Of a stretch of DNA of 64,000 nt, positions 23,993 through 31,983 are shown one piece after another. Positions within the stretch are counted from its first letter, which is position 1; the number at the start of each line of letters is the position of its first letter. Both the position numbers and the translations under genes were made by a program. The stretch is taken from NCBI RefSeq assembly GCF_049116555.1, contig NZ_JAGDYT010000001.1, positions 682,001-746,000 of the forward strand, in the 5' to 3' direction. The DNA comes from Maricaulis maris_C. Lineage in GTDB: Bacteria > Pseudomonadota > Alphaproteobacteria > Caulobacterales > Maricaulaceae. The notes beneath the pieces are model-generated. The model was not told where the DNA came from, searched no databases, and was given only the letters and a program-made list of their open reading frames with translations.

Positions 23993-24979
23993 TTATTCCG
24001 CCGGGCCGGAGACCGATTTTTGTGCGTCCGAGACAATGTCGGTGGCACGTGCGGTCAGCGGCCGGATGTTCGGCCGCGCGGGCAGATCGTGCGGCAGGCA
24101 GATATTCCTGGCTAGGCCGAGCCAGGCCAGCAGTTGGATGAAATGCCATCCCAGATCGATCTGGCCCGGATAGAGGCCGTGGCGGGCTGAGCTGGGAAAG
24201 GCATGATGATTGGCATGCCAGCTCTCGCCCATGGTGGGGATGGCCAGCGCCGGGACATTATAGGCTTGGATGACCGCGCCTTCGAGCGCCCAATCGCTCG
24301 ATCCGCGTGTATGGGCAAAGTAGGAAATGGCCCAATGCATGGTGGTGCAGGCGGCCACGCGGACGAAGATGCCCCAGACCAGCCAGGGCCAGCCGCCGAG
24401 TCCGAAAAGCAGTGCTGCAAGCGGGATCTGGTGCAGCATCCAGCTGCGGTCGAGAAAGCGGTAGAAGGCCGAGTCGCCGATGCCGGGTCCCGGATCAAAG
24501 CCCGGCGGACTGTCCAGCACGAGTTTTCCGTGAAGATAGAGCAGTCCGTCCATCAGGAAGCCGCGCTCATGACGCAGGAAGGGGTGGCAGTCAGGCTGAC
24601 GTTGGGCCCAGTCGCGAAAATCGTGCAGACGGATGGTCCAGATCGGTCCGCCCATGCCGACTAGCGTGCCGAGATAAACCAGAACGCGCTCGACCCAGGT
24701 CGGACAGTCAAAACTGCGGTGGATCAGGCGGCGATGAAAGCCGACCGAGTGGCCGGCGCACAGGGTGAAGCCGGTCAGGATGAAAAACATCGCCAGCGCC
24801 GACCAGGAAAAGAAAAGCGGTGCGAGGGTGATCGCGCCGACAAACATGATTGTGTTCCAGATCGAGCGCGGCGCATCCCAGACGACATGTCCGGCGACCG
24901 GGTCCGCTGTGTCGAGACCGGTCAGCGAATTGACCTTGAAGGCGCCGCCAGCCGCATCAGCACGTGCTTGTTCACTCAT
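23993..24979 (-). CDS. Membrane fatty-acid desaturase with altered second histidine box
   Basis: This 328-residue membrane protein has paired hydrophobic segments and the acyl-CoA desaturase layout. Box 1 is GHSVGFHRRLIH (HxxxxH), and box 3 is ESWHANHHAFPSSAR (HxxHH). Where canonical enzymes have GGPxWW...HRxHH, this one reads GGPIWTIRLHDFRDWAQRQ followed by CHPFLRH, so two histidines of box 2 are missing. It may be a divergent clade with different ligands or function. Its start is within a triplicated 17-base sequence shared with the end of the upstream gene. Confidence 0.8.
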   Translation of the reverse strand: MSEQARADAAGGAFKVNSLTGLDTADPVAGHVVWDAPRSIWNTIMFVGAITLAPLFFSWSALAMFFILTGFTLCAGHSVGFHRRLIHRSFDCPTWVERVLVYLGTLVGMGGPIWTIRLHDFRDWAQRQPDCHPFLRHERGFLMDGLLYLHGKLVLDSPPGFDPGPGIGDSAFYRFLDRSWMLHQIPLAALLFGLGGWPWLVWGIFVRVAACTTMHWAISYFAHTRGSSDWALEGAVIQAYNVPALAIPTMGESWHANHHAFPSSARHGLYPGQIDLGWHFIQLLAWLGLARNICLPHDLPARPNIRPLTARATDIVSDAQKSVSGPAE

Positions 24980-25022
24980 AGGGCCTGCTCACCCATAGGG
25001 AATGCTCACTCATAGGGGATGC
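24972..25022. repeat. 17-bp unit repeated three times across a gene junction
   Basis: There are three contiguous 17-base units, TCACTCATAGGGCCTGC, TCACCCATAGGGAATGC and TCACTCATAGGGGATGC. On the minus strand each contains CCCTATG(A/G)GTGA. The first unit in that sense holds the stop of the 25006 gene and the last holds the start ATG of the desaturase. Confidence 0.9.
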
Positions 25023-25944
25023 CTCTGGAGAAGACGGATGCGAAGAAATAATCCGCGCTCTGCTCGATGGCATGGCGCTGCAGCGGTCCGAAATACCAGG
25101 CCGGGTCCAGCAAGCGCTGATAAGTGATGGTCAGCGAGACTTCCGTGCGGCCATCGGGAAGGGCGTCGAAGGTGATATGCGTGCCCTGCAGGTCGAGATA
25201 GGTCGCCAGATAGCTGGAATTGCCGATCACACTGGTCCGCACTTCCTCATCGCTTACCGAGTCGATACGGAGGCGGAAATCGCCCTCTTTCACATTGGTG
25301 AAGAACCAGCGCTTGTAGATGAAGTGCAGGGTGTGAATGTCGCCAGGCTCCAGCGAGCCGGTCTGGGATTCGACAGGGAGCGGGAAGATCGACAGGAACC
25401 ATTGCCGCTGCGACGGCAATTCTACCGGTCGGGCAAGATTGGCTTGCAAGGTCGCAATATCGGCCTCGAAGATCGCGGTTCGCGTCACACTGTTCTGGCG
25501 TTCGAAGCTGGTGGATGGCGCTGTGCCCTCAAGCGCCGCGACCAGGATGATCAGGCTGAGAACGGAGCCACGCATCCGTCCCTCGCCCTTCGCCTTGTCA
25601 GCTTTCCTGAACATCAGACTGACCAGATAGCCGAGCGTAATGAAGAGGTAGTAGATCGGCATGAAGAAAAGGACGCAGATGAAGCCTTCGAACAGGAAGG
25701 CCGAACTGCCCAGCATGATAATGGTCGCGTCGCGCAGATGGGACAGAAATCCGATCAGGGGCGAGGTGATTTTTGGCCGGTCGCTGAACTGGAAAATCAA
25801 GAAGGAAATCGCAAACGGCGTCGCGATGTAGAGCAAGGCCGAATTGCCGAAGCGGGAGTCCAGGAGGGCGCGCACCGTGATCGTGCCGATGCCGATCAGG
25901 AAGACCAGATAGACCCATTTTGGCGCTGTCTTGATACTCGGCAT
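25006..25944 (-). CDS. Membrane protein with C-terminal soluble domain, unknown
   Basis: This roughly 312-residue protein has an N-terminal third with four hydrophobic helices (PKWVYLVFLIGIGTITV, LLYIATPFAISFLIF, DATIIMLGSSAFLFEGF, YYLFITLGYLVSLMF). A basic linker and a further segment follow. The last 170 residues are soluble and beta-rich (FRLRIDSVSDEEVRTSVIG, DALPDGRTEVSLTITYQR), reminiscent of a SRPBCC/polyketide-cyclase-like fold. The family is not recognised. ATG 25944 with GGGGG upstream is preferred over an in-frame ATG at 25986. It is co-directional with the desaturase across the 17-bp triplication. Confidence 0.65.
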   Translation of the reverse strand: MPSIKTAPKWVYLVFLIGIGTITVRALLDSRFGNSALLYIATPFAISFLIFQFSDRPKITSPLIGFLSHLRDATIIMLGSSAFLFEGFICVLFFMPIYYLFITLGYLVSLMFRKADKAKGEGRMRGSVLSLIILVAALEGTAPSTSFERQNSVTRTAIFEADIATLQANLARPVELPSQRQWFLSIFPLPVESQTGSLEPGDIHTLHFIYKRWFFTNVKEGDFRLRIDSVSDEEVRTSVIGNSSYLATYLDLQGTHITFDALPDGRTEVSLTITYQRLLDPAWYFGPLQRHAIEQSADYFFASVFSRGIPYE

Positions 25945-26073
25945 CCTAGCCCCCGACCGCAAACTTGTCAGCGTGCTCACATGCAAGCAAGAGGCGAAGA
26001 TGCCGCAGCTTCATGCATTGACGGTGGCTGCTTGATGGCGCGAAATAGCCCTACCAAAATAGGGGAGAAAAAA

Positions 26074-26448
26074 ATGTCTCTGACACGCGTGGTCCTGCGG
26101 CTCGGCCGCAATCCGGATGCCGGCTTTCCCGAGGGTGATGACGCCCATGGTTATGTGATCGTGGCGCCGCTGGACAAGGACGGGAAACTCGATCTCGAGC
26201 TCTGGCGTGCCGACAGGGCTGCCTGCACGGTTGATCGCTTTTCGCCGGATCCCGCCGACAAGGCGGATGGCTGGCTCTCCCATCGCGGCAGTCACTGGTT
26301 CTTTCGCTATGACGAGGAGGATGAGGGACCGGACGAGCCGGTCTACCGGCTCGGCGATCACACGATGCGCGTCGGCGACTATCTCACCATTCACGAAGCC
26401 GATGGCGACGATCTGACCTACAAGGTGACCGAGGCTGTGGGGGTTTAG
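26074..26448 (+). CDS. Conserved-looking soluble hypothetical protein
   Basis: This 124-residue acidic protein has alternating charged and aromatic residues (HGYVIVAPLDKDGKLDLELWR, HRGSHWFFRYDEEDEGPDEP, LGDHTMRVGDYLTIHEADG) typical of a small beta-sandwich. There is no signal peptide. GGGGAG seven bases before ATG 26074 supports the start, and it has its own promoter region. No family or function is assigned. Confidence 0.7.
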   Translation: MSLTRVVLRLGRNPDAGFPEGDDAHGYVIVAPLDKDGKLDLELWRADRAACTVDRFSPDPADKADGWLSHRGSHWFFRYDEEDEGPDEPVYRLGDHTMRVGDYLTIHEADGDDLTYKVTEAVGV

Positions 26449-26483
26449 TCGGACGCCGGTTCATTTCTACCCCCGCCCCAAGC

Positions 26484-26592
26484 ACCGTCATCCCGATGAC
26501 AATCGGGACCCGGTCTGCGACGCGACGTGATTGCCGGGATTGGCTGGATCGTGCGTGCGAGACTGGGTCCTGACTTTCGTCAGGATGACGGT
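26484..26592. repeat. MITE-like palindromic element, family C, copy 1
   Basis: This 109-bp element has ACCGTCATCC and GGATGACGGT ends. Inner arms CGGGACCCGGTCT and AGACTGGGTCCTG are complementary. It shares the GTCATCC/GGATGAC termini with elements at 36476, 52708 and 53216. It lies just after the 26074 gene and may end its transcript. Confidence 0.75.
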
Positions 26593-26697
26593 TTGTGTGG
26601 GGTGTGCGGGGAATGAAGCGGGACGTGTATGGTTTCTTGCCAGTTTCTCTCTATCCCTCCGCGCGCCGGCGAGCAGTGCCGGGTTTTGATGGGAGGT

Positions 26698-26712
26698 AGG
26701 GGCACGTCCCCT
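26698..26712. repeat. REP-like hairpin, left of the HEAT-like gene
   Basis: AGGGGCACGTCCCCT is followed by TTTTT on the plus strand. The GGG-CAYGT-CCC core matches two larger hairpins on the other side of the HEAT-like gene. It could serve as a plus-strand terminator. Confidence 0.55.
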
Positions 26713-26774
26713 TTTTCGATCAATGGATCACAAATCTGGAACTCAAATCCGATCGAGGCCGCGCTAAAGGGGCA

Positions 26775-27494
26775 CTATTCGCGTTTATCCCGTTTACCCC
26801 TCCGCACCCGTCTGCGACGTGCGCGATCCTTCATTACTTTAACGCTATCTACGACACTCTTTGGGAAATCGGCGCTTCCATCATATTTGGGCACGGGCGC
26901 GTCTTCGTCGAAACGCGCTCTGCGTAATATGTTGGCCATCAAGTACGCAGACATTAGTCTGTCGCTTGATAAGGCTTCTTCGAATGCGGATTGCACGTCG
27001 AGTTTTGGATCTCGAAGGCACATAAAGCCAGATAGGTGCTGCGACCGCTCCTCTTCACACTCGATCAAACCAATCGCACTTTCGATCAAGCTTGTATCTA
27101 CCGAAACCAACACCGTGAGCATCTTTTGACGAACGAGGTAACTGTCGTCCGTCAACAAGGGCAGTATCTGACTTAACTGCCTAGCGGTCAGGTCGCGCCA
27201 ACAGTCATTGACGCCTTGTAACAAGTTAGCCCGTGCCGCTTCGGACGGGTGCTGATGCCAGGCCAATGCCGCGCCCAAAGCCCCCGATGCCTTGCGCCCC
27301 AGCTCACCAAAAATATATAGACCAGACATTGCCGTGACCGAACAAGGGTTGCGTAACAATCTGATCAATGGCTCTGGCGCAGTGGGATCAAAGGCCTTAA
27401 TGGCGTCATGCCACAGCTCCCCACGACCCTTCGTCCAAGTTTCGTCAGGCGTTGCGAGGACAGAAAAAGGGTCTGCTTCACGGTCGTTCATCAT
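26775..27494 (-). CDS. HEAT-like helical repeat protein, probable accessory gene
   Basis: This 239-residue protein consists mainly of paired helices (PLIRLLRNPCSVTAMSGLYI, FGELGRKASGALGAALAW, LSQILPLLTDDSYLVRQKM, LTVLVSVDTSLIESAIGLIE), the look of HEAT/ARM repeats. It ends in a very basic tail (RARRRRVRRGKRDKR). Codon use is more AT-rich than its neighbours, and it is boxed in by REP-like hairpins and other repeats, all suggesting recent acquisition. ATG 27494 has AGAGGCAGAG upstream; 27512 is an alternative. The function is unknown. Confidence 0.65.
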   Translation of the reverse strand: MMNDREADPFSVLATPDETWTKGRGELWHDAIKAFDPTAPEPLIRLLRNPCSVTAMSGLYIFGELGRKASGALGAALAWHQHPSEAARANLLQGVNDCWRDLTARQLSQILPLLTDDSYLVRQKMLTVLVSVDTSLIESAIGLIECEEERSQHLSGFMCLRDPKLDVQSAFEEALSSDRLMSAYLMANILRRARFDEDAPVPKYDGSADFPKSVVDSVKVMKDRARRRRVRRGKRDKRE

Positions 27495-27512
27495 AACTCT
27501 GCCTCTATCCAT

Positions 27513-27665
27513 TATCGATTCGATCTTGAATTTCTCATAGCAATCTTCATTCAGGACCTACTCGGTTCTGGTGCTTTTTATAAGTTTGATCATTTCGCCG
27601 ACCTTCCAGAATACACGGCGACATGTGCCGTTTCTCGCGAGTCCCTCTCTACGCCCCTGCGCCCC
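27513..27665. other. AT-richer non-coding stretch upstream of the HEAT-like gene
   Basis: It contains the likely promoter of the minus-strand HEAT-like gene. No convincing gene is seen on either strand, and base composition is lower in GC than the rest of the window. Confidence 0.4.
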
Positions 27666-27836
27666 GGCGCAAACCTCACCATAAACCGCTTGCCGAGACG
27701 TCGCCGTATCCGCTTCTTCAGGTCAAGGGCGCCGCAGGCGCCGCTGCGCGGTTTCACCCTTGAGCTGAAGAAGCGGATACGGCCTGCTGGCTGACAAGCG
27801 ATGTATGGACGGCCCTGCGCGCAGCGCGGGTTTTTG
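27666..27836. repeat. Structured dispersed repeat, family A, copy 2
   Basis: The outer arms CCATAAACCGCTTG and CAAGCGATGTATGG pair with two mismatches. Inner arms at 27706-27729 and 27757-27780 pair over 24 bases with one mismatch, and the apex holds CCGCTGCGCGG. The inner-arm sequence differs from copy 1, yet pairing is kept. At the right end CCCTGCGC, GCA, GCGCGGG is followed by TTTTT and looks like an intrinsic terminator. Confidence 0.8.
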
Positions 27837-27848
27837 GCGAAGAGTATA

Positions 27849-27875
27849 GGGACATGTACCTCTGGTACGTGTCCC
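27849..27875. repeat. REP-like hairpin
   Basis: GGGACATGTACC, loop TCT, GGTACGTGTCCC: twelve-base arms with one mismatch. It resembles REP sequences that accompany RAYT transposases; no such transposase is in the window. Confidence 0.65.
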
Positions 27876-27898
27876 GTCTAAGGACGCGCTATTCAGTC

Positions 27899-27923
27899 GG
27901 ACATGTACCGCAGGTCCATGTCC
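27899..27923. repeat. REP-like hairpin, second copy
   Basis: GGACATGTACC, loop GCA, GGTCCATGTCC: eleven-base arms with one mismatch, 24 bases after the previous hairpin and in the same orientation. Confidence 0.6.
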
Positions 27924-27998
27924 CTCGGTGACGTCCACGGCTTTTCGTCTCCGCGCGGATTTGTGCGGGAGCATCGGGGATAGAAGGGGAGCGCCTGA

Positions 27999-28958
27999 CT
28001 ATTCCTCCGCCACAATCGCCAGGGTGGACAGGTCCGGGCTCAATGCCAGCCGCGTCACGCCGCTCAGCCAGTCAATCGCCGCGACCGGTTCCCAGCGGCC
28101 CCGTGTGCGCCAGAGGAGCTGGCCGTCTTCAACCGTCAGGAAGGTGACGCGGTCGTCCGGCATGACGGCGACGGCAAAGTCCTGGCTCGTGCCGGGCAGG
28201 GTGAACATCTCGCGCAGCTCGCCGGTGCGCGTATTGAGCGCGTGCAGGGTGTGGACGCCGCCTTCATCTGCCAGGGTCACGTAAATGGCCGGTCCGCGGG
28301 CGGCCCGGAAGAAGCTGCGGCCGGGATTATCGGCGATATGGGTGACAGTCTCGGGCGTCGTGGTGCGGTCGATGAGCTGCAGCGTCATCGGCTCGCCGAG
28401 ATGGAAGACCGCGACCTTGCTCATATCGCCGGAGAATCCGTAATAGCCCACAGGGGCCAGGGCCTCGGCCGGTTCGCGGTCGGAATTGTCCGGATTGGCG
28501 AGATAGGCATTGCCGGCATAGCCGCCGGGTGGCTGGTAGATATAGCTCAGGCGACCATCGGGCGCGATGCGCGGTGAATATTCGCTTTCGCCGGGCGTCT
28601 GTGTCACCGGCGAGGTCTCGCCACTGGCCAGGTCGAGCCGCCAGATATCCGTCTCGCCGCTGTCATCACCCGCGGTGTAGAGCAGGCCGCCATCCGCGGT
28701 GAAAAAGGGCTGGTTGTCATAGCCCGGGCGCATCACGCCGCCGGCGGCAGCGCCCAGGACCGGAGCCCCGGAGGCCCAGTCGAGCGCGAAGAGATGAATG
28801 TCTGTGCCCGGCAGGCCCGCCGTTTCCTCGGCGTCCGTGTCCGTCTCGGCGTCCGTTCCGGCGTCAGGTGTCGCGTCCGTCGGGTCGGTCTCGTCGACCG
28901 GGGTCGGATTGCAGGCGACAAGCGCCGCGATCGGGATCAGGGAGAGCCAGGTTTTCAT
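27999..28958 (-). CDS. Lipoprotein with TolB-like beta-propeller repeats
   Basis: This 319-residue protein has a lipobox LIPIAALVACN, so Cys17 is the predicted lipidated residue. A low-complexity Asp/Thr/Glu linker follows (about residues 20-48). The body has propeller-blade motifs: QPFFTADGGLLYTAGDDSG, DIWRLDLASGET, YSPRIAPDGRLSYIYQ, LHALNTRTGELREMF. It is probably anchored in the outer membrane facing the periplasm. The ATG overlaps the stop of the KAS III-like gene (ATGA), so it is translationally coupled to lipid synthesis, which is an unusual pairing. Confidence 0.75.
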   Translation of the reverse strand: MKTWLSLIPIAALVACNPTPVDETDPTDATPDAGTDAETDTDAEETAGLPGTDIHLFALDWASGAPVLGAAAGGVMRPGYDNQPFFTADGGLLYTAGDDSGETDIWRLDLASGETSPVTQTPGESEYSPRIAPDGRLSYIYQPPGGYAGNAYLANPDNSDREPAEALAPVGYYGFSGDMSKVAVFHLGEPMTLQLIDRTTTPETVTHIADNPGRSFFRAARGPAIYVTLADEGGVHTLHALNTRTGELREMFTLPGTSQDFAVAVMPDDRVTFLTVEDGQLLWRTRGRWEPVAAIDWLSGVTRLALSPDLSTLAIVAEE

Positions 28959-30073
28959 GCGCGTTTCCTCACGGCAGCAGCACCGACACCATAGCCGGCT
29001 CCAAAGGCGCACATCACGCCTGTTTCGCCGACATCCATATCGTCGGAATGCATGTCGAAATTCATCACCACCGAGGACGAGGAGGTATTGCCGTACTCGT
29101 GCAGGATGGACGGAGCATTCTCATGGGTGCGGTCGCGCTCGAGAATGCGCTTCGCAATCATGTCGACCATGCGGATATTGGCCTGGTGGAGCCAGGTCCG
29201 GCGCACGTCTTCCGGCGTCAGATCAATCTGCTGCATCATCCGGCGGGCAACTTTCGGCGCGAAGCCGACGACGTCCTTGAAGACCTTGTGTCCGTCCTGG
29301 TCGAGATGCGGGGCGAAGGCCGGATCGACCGATTGCTCCGCGACATTGATAAAGCCGTAATCGGAGCGCAGGGCCGAGGACCACTTGTTCTCGGTATGGG
29401 TTCCAAGCACATCCCAGCCGCCCGGCCGTCCGTCATCAGCCTCGACGATCATCGCGGCCGAGGCATCGCCGAAGATGAAATGGACCTCGCGGCGGGAATG
29501 GACATTGATACAGGTCATCAGTTCTGGCGAGCAGATCAGGATGCGCTTCGCCTGGCCGGACCGGATCAGGCCATTGGCCAAATTCAGCCCGTAAAGTGCG
29601 GCCGCGCAGGCCATCGTCATGTCAAAGGCAAAGCCGCTGGCGCCAATGGCCTCCTGAATCTCGCAGGAGACGGCTGGAAAATTGCGCTGCTGGGCGGAGG
29701 AGGCGACGATCACGCCGTCTATGTCGCTGCCCTCATACCCGGCCTTGTCGAGGGCAATCTGCACGGATTTGAGCGCAAACTCGGCCTGTACCGAAACCGC
29801 CTCGATCGGGCGCGGCGGAATCCGCGGCACCATGGAATCGATGTCGAGAATGCCTGTTTTCTCGTAGACATGCCGGCGTTCAATGCCCGAGGCATTGCGG
29901 ATGAATTCGCTGGAGGACAAGGGCACGGCCTCGGCCTCGCCGGCGGCGATGGCGTCCGCATGCCGGGAATTGAAGCGAGTCGCATAGGCATTATAGCTGG
30001 CGACGAGTTCGTCATTCGTGATGACGTTGGGCGGGACCCAGTATCCCGTTGATCGGATGAGGCTGTTTTGCAC
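28955..30073 (-). CDS. Beta-ketoacyl-ACP synthase III-like enzyme (copy 1)
   Basis: This 372-residue thiolase-fold condensing enzyme has catalytic Cys in DMTMACAAALYGLNLANG, His in WLHQANIRMVDM, and Asn in EYGNTSSSSVV. The family end motif is GAGYGVGAAAV. It is longer than housekeeping FabH (about 320) and has the SYNAY and SSSEFIRNASGIERRHV segments seen in the Pseudomonas PA3286-type group, which condense medium-chain acyl-CoA with malonyl-ACP. Substrate is inferred from that resemblance. A close paralogue lies at 33441-34556. Confidence 0.87.
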   Translation of the reverse strand: MQNSLIRSTGYWVPPNVITNDELVASYNAYATRFNSRHADAIAAGEAEAVPLSSSEFIRNASGIERRHVYEKTGILDIDSMVPRIPPRPIEAVSVQAEFALKSVQIALDKAGYEGSDIDGVIVASSAQQRNFPAVSCEIQEAIGASGFAFDMTMACAAALYGLNLANGLIRSGQAKRILICSPELMTCINVHSRREVHFIFGDASAAMIVEADDGRPGGWDVLGTHTENKWSSALRSDYGFINVAEQSVDPAFAPHLDQDGHKVFKDVVGFAPKVARRMMQQIDLTPEDVRRTWLHQANIRMVDMIAKRILERDRTHENAPSILHEYGNTSSSSVVMNFDMHSDDMDVGETGVMCAFGAGYGVGAAAVRKRA

Positions 30074-30315
30074 TGTCCCGGACTCTGTGATTGTCCCTGA
30101 TCAACCCACCGTAAACGATGAGCGCTGCCGATCAATCCGCGCTGTCATTGCACGGATGATGCGCGCCCGCCTCGAAAGCGGGCAGGCGTGCACAATTTCG
30201 AGGCGCGCTGTGGCCAATATGGAAAAATCACCGCCGCAACATCGACTCCTGCCGATTCCGCGGCCTAGCTCGTCAGCGATCGCAAGAACACCAAGGCCCG
30301 TTCACGGAGAGCCCC
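30074..30315. other. Divergent promoter region between KAS III-like gene and amtB
   Basis: This gap serves two divergent genes. A small GC hairpin GCCCGC-CTCGAAA-GCGGGC sits near 30165-30183. GGAGAG lies just before the amtB ATG. No obvious NtrC-type site was picked out by eye. Confidence 0.4.
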
Positions 30316-31524
30316 ATGGATAGTGGTAACAACGCCTGGATCCTGACTTCGACCGCCCTCGTCCTGCTGATGACGCTGCCGGGATTGGCACTCTTCTATG
30401 GCGGCATGGTCCGGCGCAAGAATGTGCTCTCGACCCTCATGCAGAGCCTGGGCGCTGCGGCGGTCGTGACGGTTCTCTGGGCCTTGATTGCCTATTCCCT
30501 GGCCTTCTCCGATGGCGGCCCGGTCAATGCCTTCGTTGGCGGGCTTGGCCGATTGGGCCTGTCCGGCATCATGCCGGACACGATGTCCGGTGACCTGCCG
30601 GAAAACCTTTTCCTGATGTTCCAGCTCACCTTTGCCATTATCACCGTGGCGATCATCGCCGGTGCGGCGGTCGAGCGGATCCGCTTCTCGGCGTTCATGG
30701 TGTTCGGCGCAGCCTGGCTCATCCTGGTTTACGCGCCCATCTGTCACTGGGTGTGGGGGGGTGGTTTTCTCGGCGAGGCGGGCGTGCTCGATTTCGCGGG
30801 CGGCGCCGTTGTCCACATCAATGCCGGTGTTGCCGGCCTGGTGCTCGCCAAATTTCTCGGGCCGCGCAAAGGCTATCCTGGCTCCAACATGGCGCCGGAC
30901 AATCTTGTCCTCACCGTCACCGGTGCCGGTTTCCTCTGGGTCGGCTGGTTCGGCTTCAATGGCGGTTCCGCCCTGGCGGCTGACGGCGCGGCTGCCCATG
31001 CTTTCGTGACCACCCAGCTGGCCGCGGCGAGTGCGGTTCTGGTCTGGATTGGCCTGGAGTGGATCCTGCGCGGCAAGGCCAGCGTCCTGGGCGCAGCCTC
31101 CGGCGCCATTGCGGGCCTGGTCGCCATTACACCGGCGGCCGGTTTCGTGCCGGCCTGGTCGGCCTTCATCATTGGCGCCGGCGGGGCTTTTGGCGCTTAT
31201 TGGGGCGTCACCGCGTTGAAGAAAGTCCTCAAGATTGATGACACGCTCGATGCGTTCGGCCTGCACGGCGTAGGCGGACTTGTCGGGGCCATCCTGACCG
31301 GTGTCTTCGCCAGCGAAGCCATTGGCGGGGCCAGCGGCGCGATCGAAGGCAATCTCCTGCAGGTCTGGACCCAGACCTGGGGGGCATTGGCTGCAGCGCT
31401 TTACTGTGGCGTGATGACAATTGTCATATTATTCGTGCAATCAAAGCTCATGAGCTTGCGCGTGGACGAGGAAGGCGAGATTTCCGGCCTCGACACCACC
31501 CTGCACGGCGAATCCGTCGGCTAG
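30316..31524 (+). CDS. amtB: Ammonium transporter AmtB
   Basis: This 402-residue inner-membrane protein has eleven membrane helices, and forms trimeric NH4+/NH3 channels. It begins directly with NNAWILTSTALVLLMTLPGLALFYGGMVRRKN. The pore is marked by the twin histidines in YAPICHWVWGGGFL and FGLHGVGGLVGAILTGVF, and by GAAVERIRFSAFMVF. A glnK PII gene normally precedes amtB; none is seen here, so regulation must come from elsewhere or be absent. A strong terminator hairpin follows. Confidence 0.94.
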   Translation: MDSGNNAWILTSTALVLLMTLPGLALFYGGMVRRKNVLSTLMQSLGAAAVVTVLWALIAYSLAFSDGGPVNAFVGGLGRLGLSGIMPDTMSGDLPENLFLMFQLTFAIITVAIIAGAAVERIRFSAFMVFGAAWLILVYAPICHWVWGGGFLGEAGVLDFAGGAVVHINAGVAGLVLAKFLGPRKGYPGSNMAPDNLVLTVTGAGFLWVGWFGFNGGSALAADGAAAHAFVTTQLAAASAVLVWIGLEWILRGKASVLGAASGAIAGLVAITPAAGFVPAWSAFIIGAGGAFGAYWGVTALKKVLKIDDTLDAFGLHGVGGLVGAILTGVFASEAIGGASGAIEGNLLQVWTQTWGALAAALYCGVMTIVILFVQSKLMSLRVDEEGEISGLDTTLHGESVG

Positions 31525-31581
31525 GCGCCGACACATCATTTCGTCCTGGCCTGTCCTCCCCGGCCTGTGACGTATACTTGG

Positions 31582-31631
31582 CCCGGCCCGTCGCTCCTGT
31601 TCGCAGGGGTTGGCGGGCCGGGCTTCTTTTT
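31582..31631 (+). terminator. Intrinsic terminator after amtB
   Basis: A perfect nine-base stem, CCCGGCCCG at 31582-31590 and CGGGCCGGG at 31614-31622, is followed by CTTCTTTTT. It lies 58 bases past the amtB stop. Confidence 0.8.
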
Positions 31632-31679
31632 GGCCGAAGTTTCAAATTTGCATGACCTGTATTTGCGTGTGTATGCAGG

Positions 31680-31769
31680 CTATAAGCCCGCCATGATGAC
31701 GACGAAACCAACCCAGACGACCGCATCCAGCACATTGGATGCAAATTCGAATAATTCCGTATGGCGCAT
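31680..31769 (-). CDS. 29-residue membrane mini-protein
   Basis: A short reading frame starts with ATG at 31769 and is preceded by AGGAGGG, the strongest ribosome site in this part of the window, at ideal spacing. The peptide begins MRHTELFEFASNV and ends GFVVIMAGL: a charged N-terminus followed by a hydrophobic helix of about 17 residues. It faces amtB tail-to-tail. It is too short for standard gene calling. The function is unknown; a small regulatory membrane peptide is plausible. Confidence 0.55.
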   Translation of the reverse strand: MRHTELFEFASNVLDAVVWVGFVVIMAGL

Positions 31770-31983
31770 GATGTCCCTCCTGATGTTCAAGGGGAGGGTG
31801 ACGCCTGGCGATGACAGAAACGGTCATCGGGCGAAATATCAGCCTGTCGGCCCTGCGAGACACATTGGGCGGCGCTCGGGCGCGCACAGCCTGGCCATCA
31901 TCATCATCGGCGCCTGACAGGCCCGGCTTGTGCAAGCGCCGCGCGCTGGCGATACTCTGCGACGTCGGGACGGGGGACATCGA

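Noticed and set aside
24972..25022. Possible CRISPR-like array from the three 17-bp units
   Set aside because: Units are contiguous with no spacers and span a stop and a start codon.
30160..30185. GC hairpin before amtB as a riboswitch
   Set aside because: The stem is only six pairs with a plain loop and no expression-platform or ligand-domain features.
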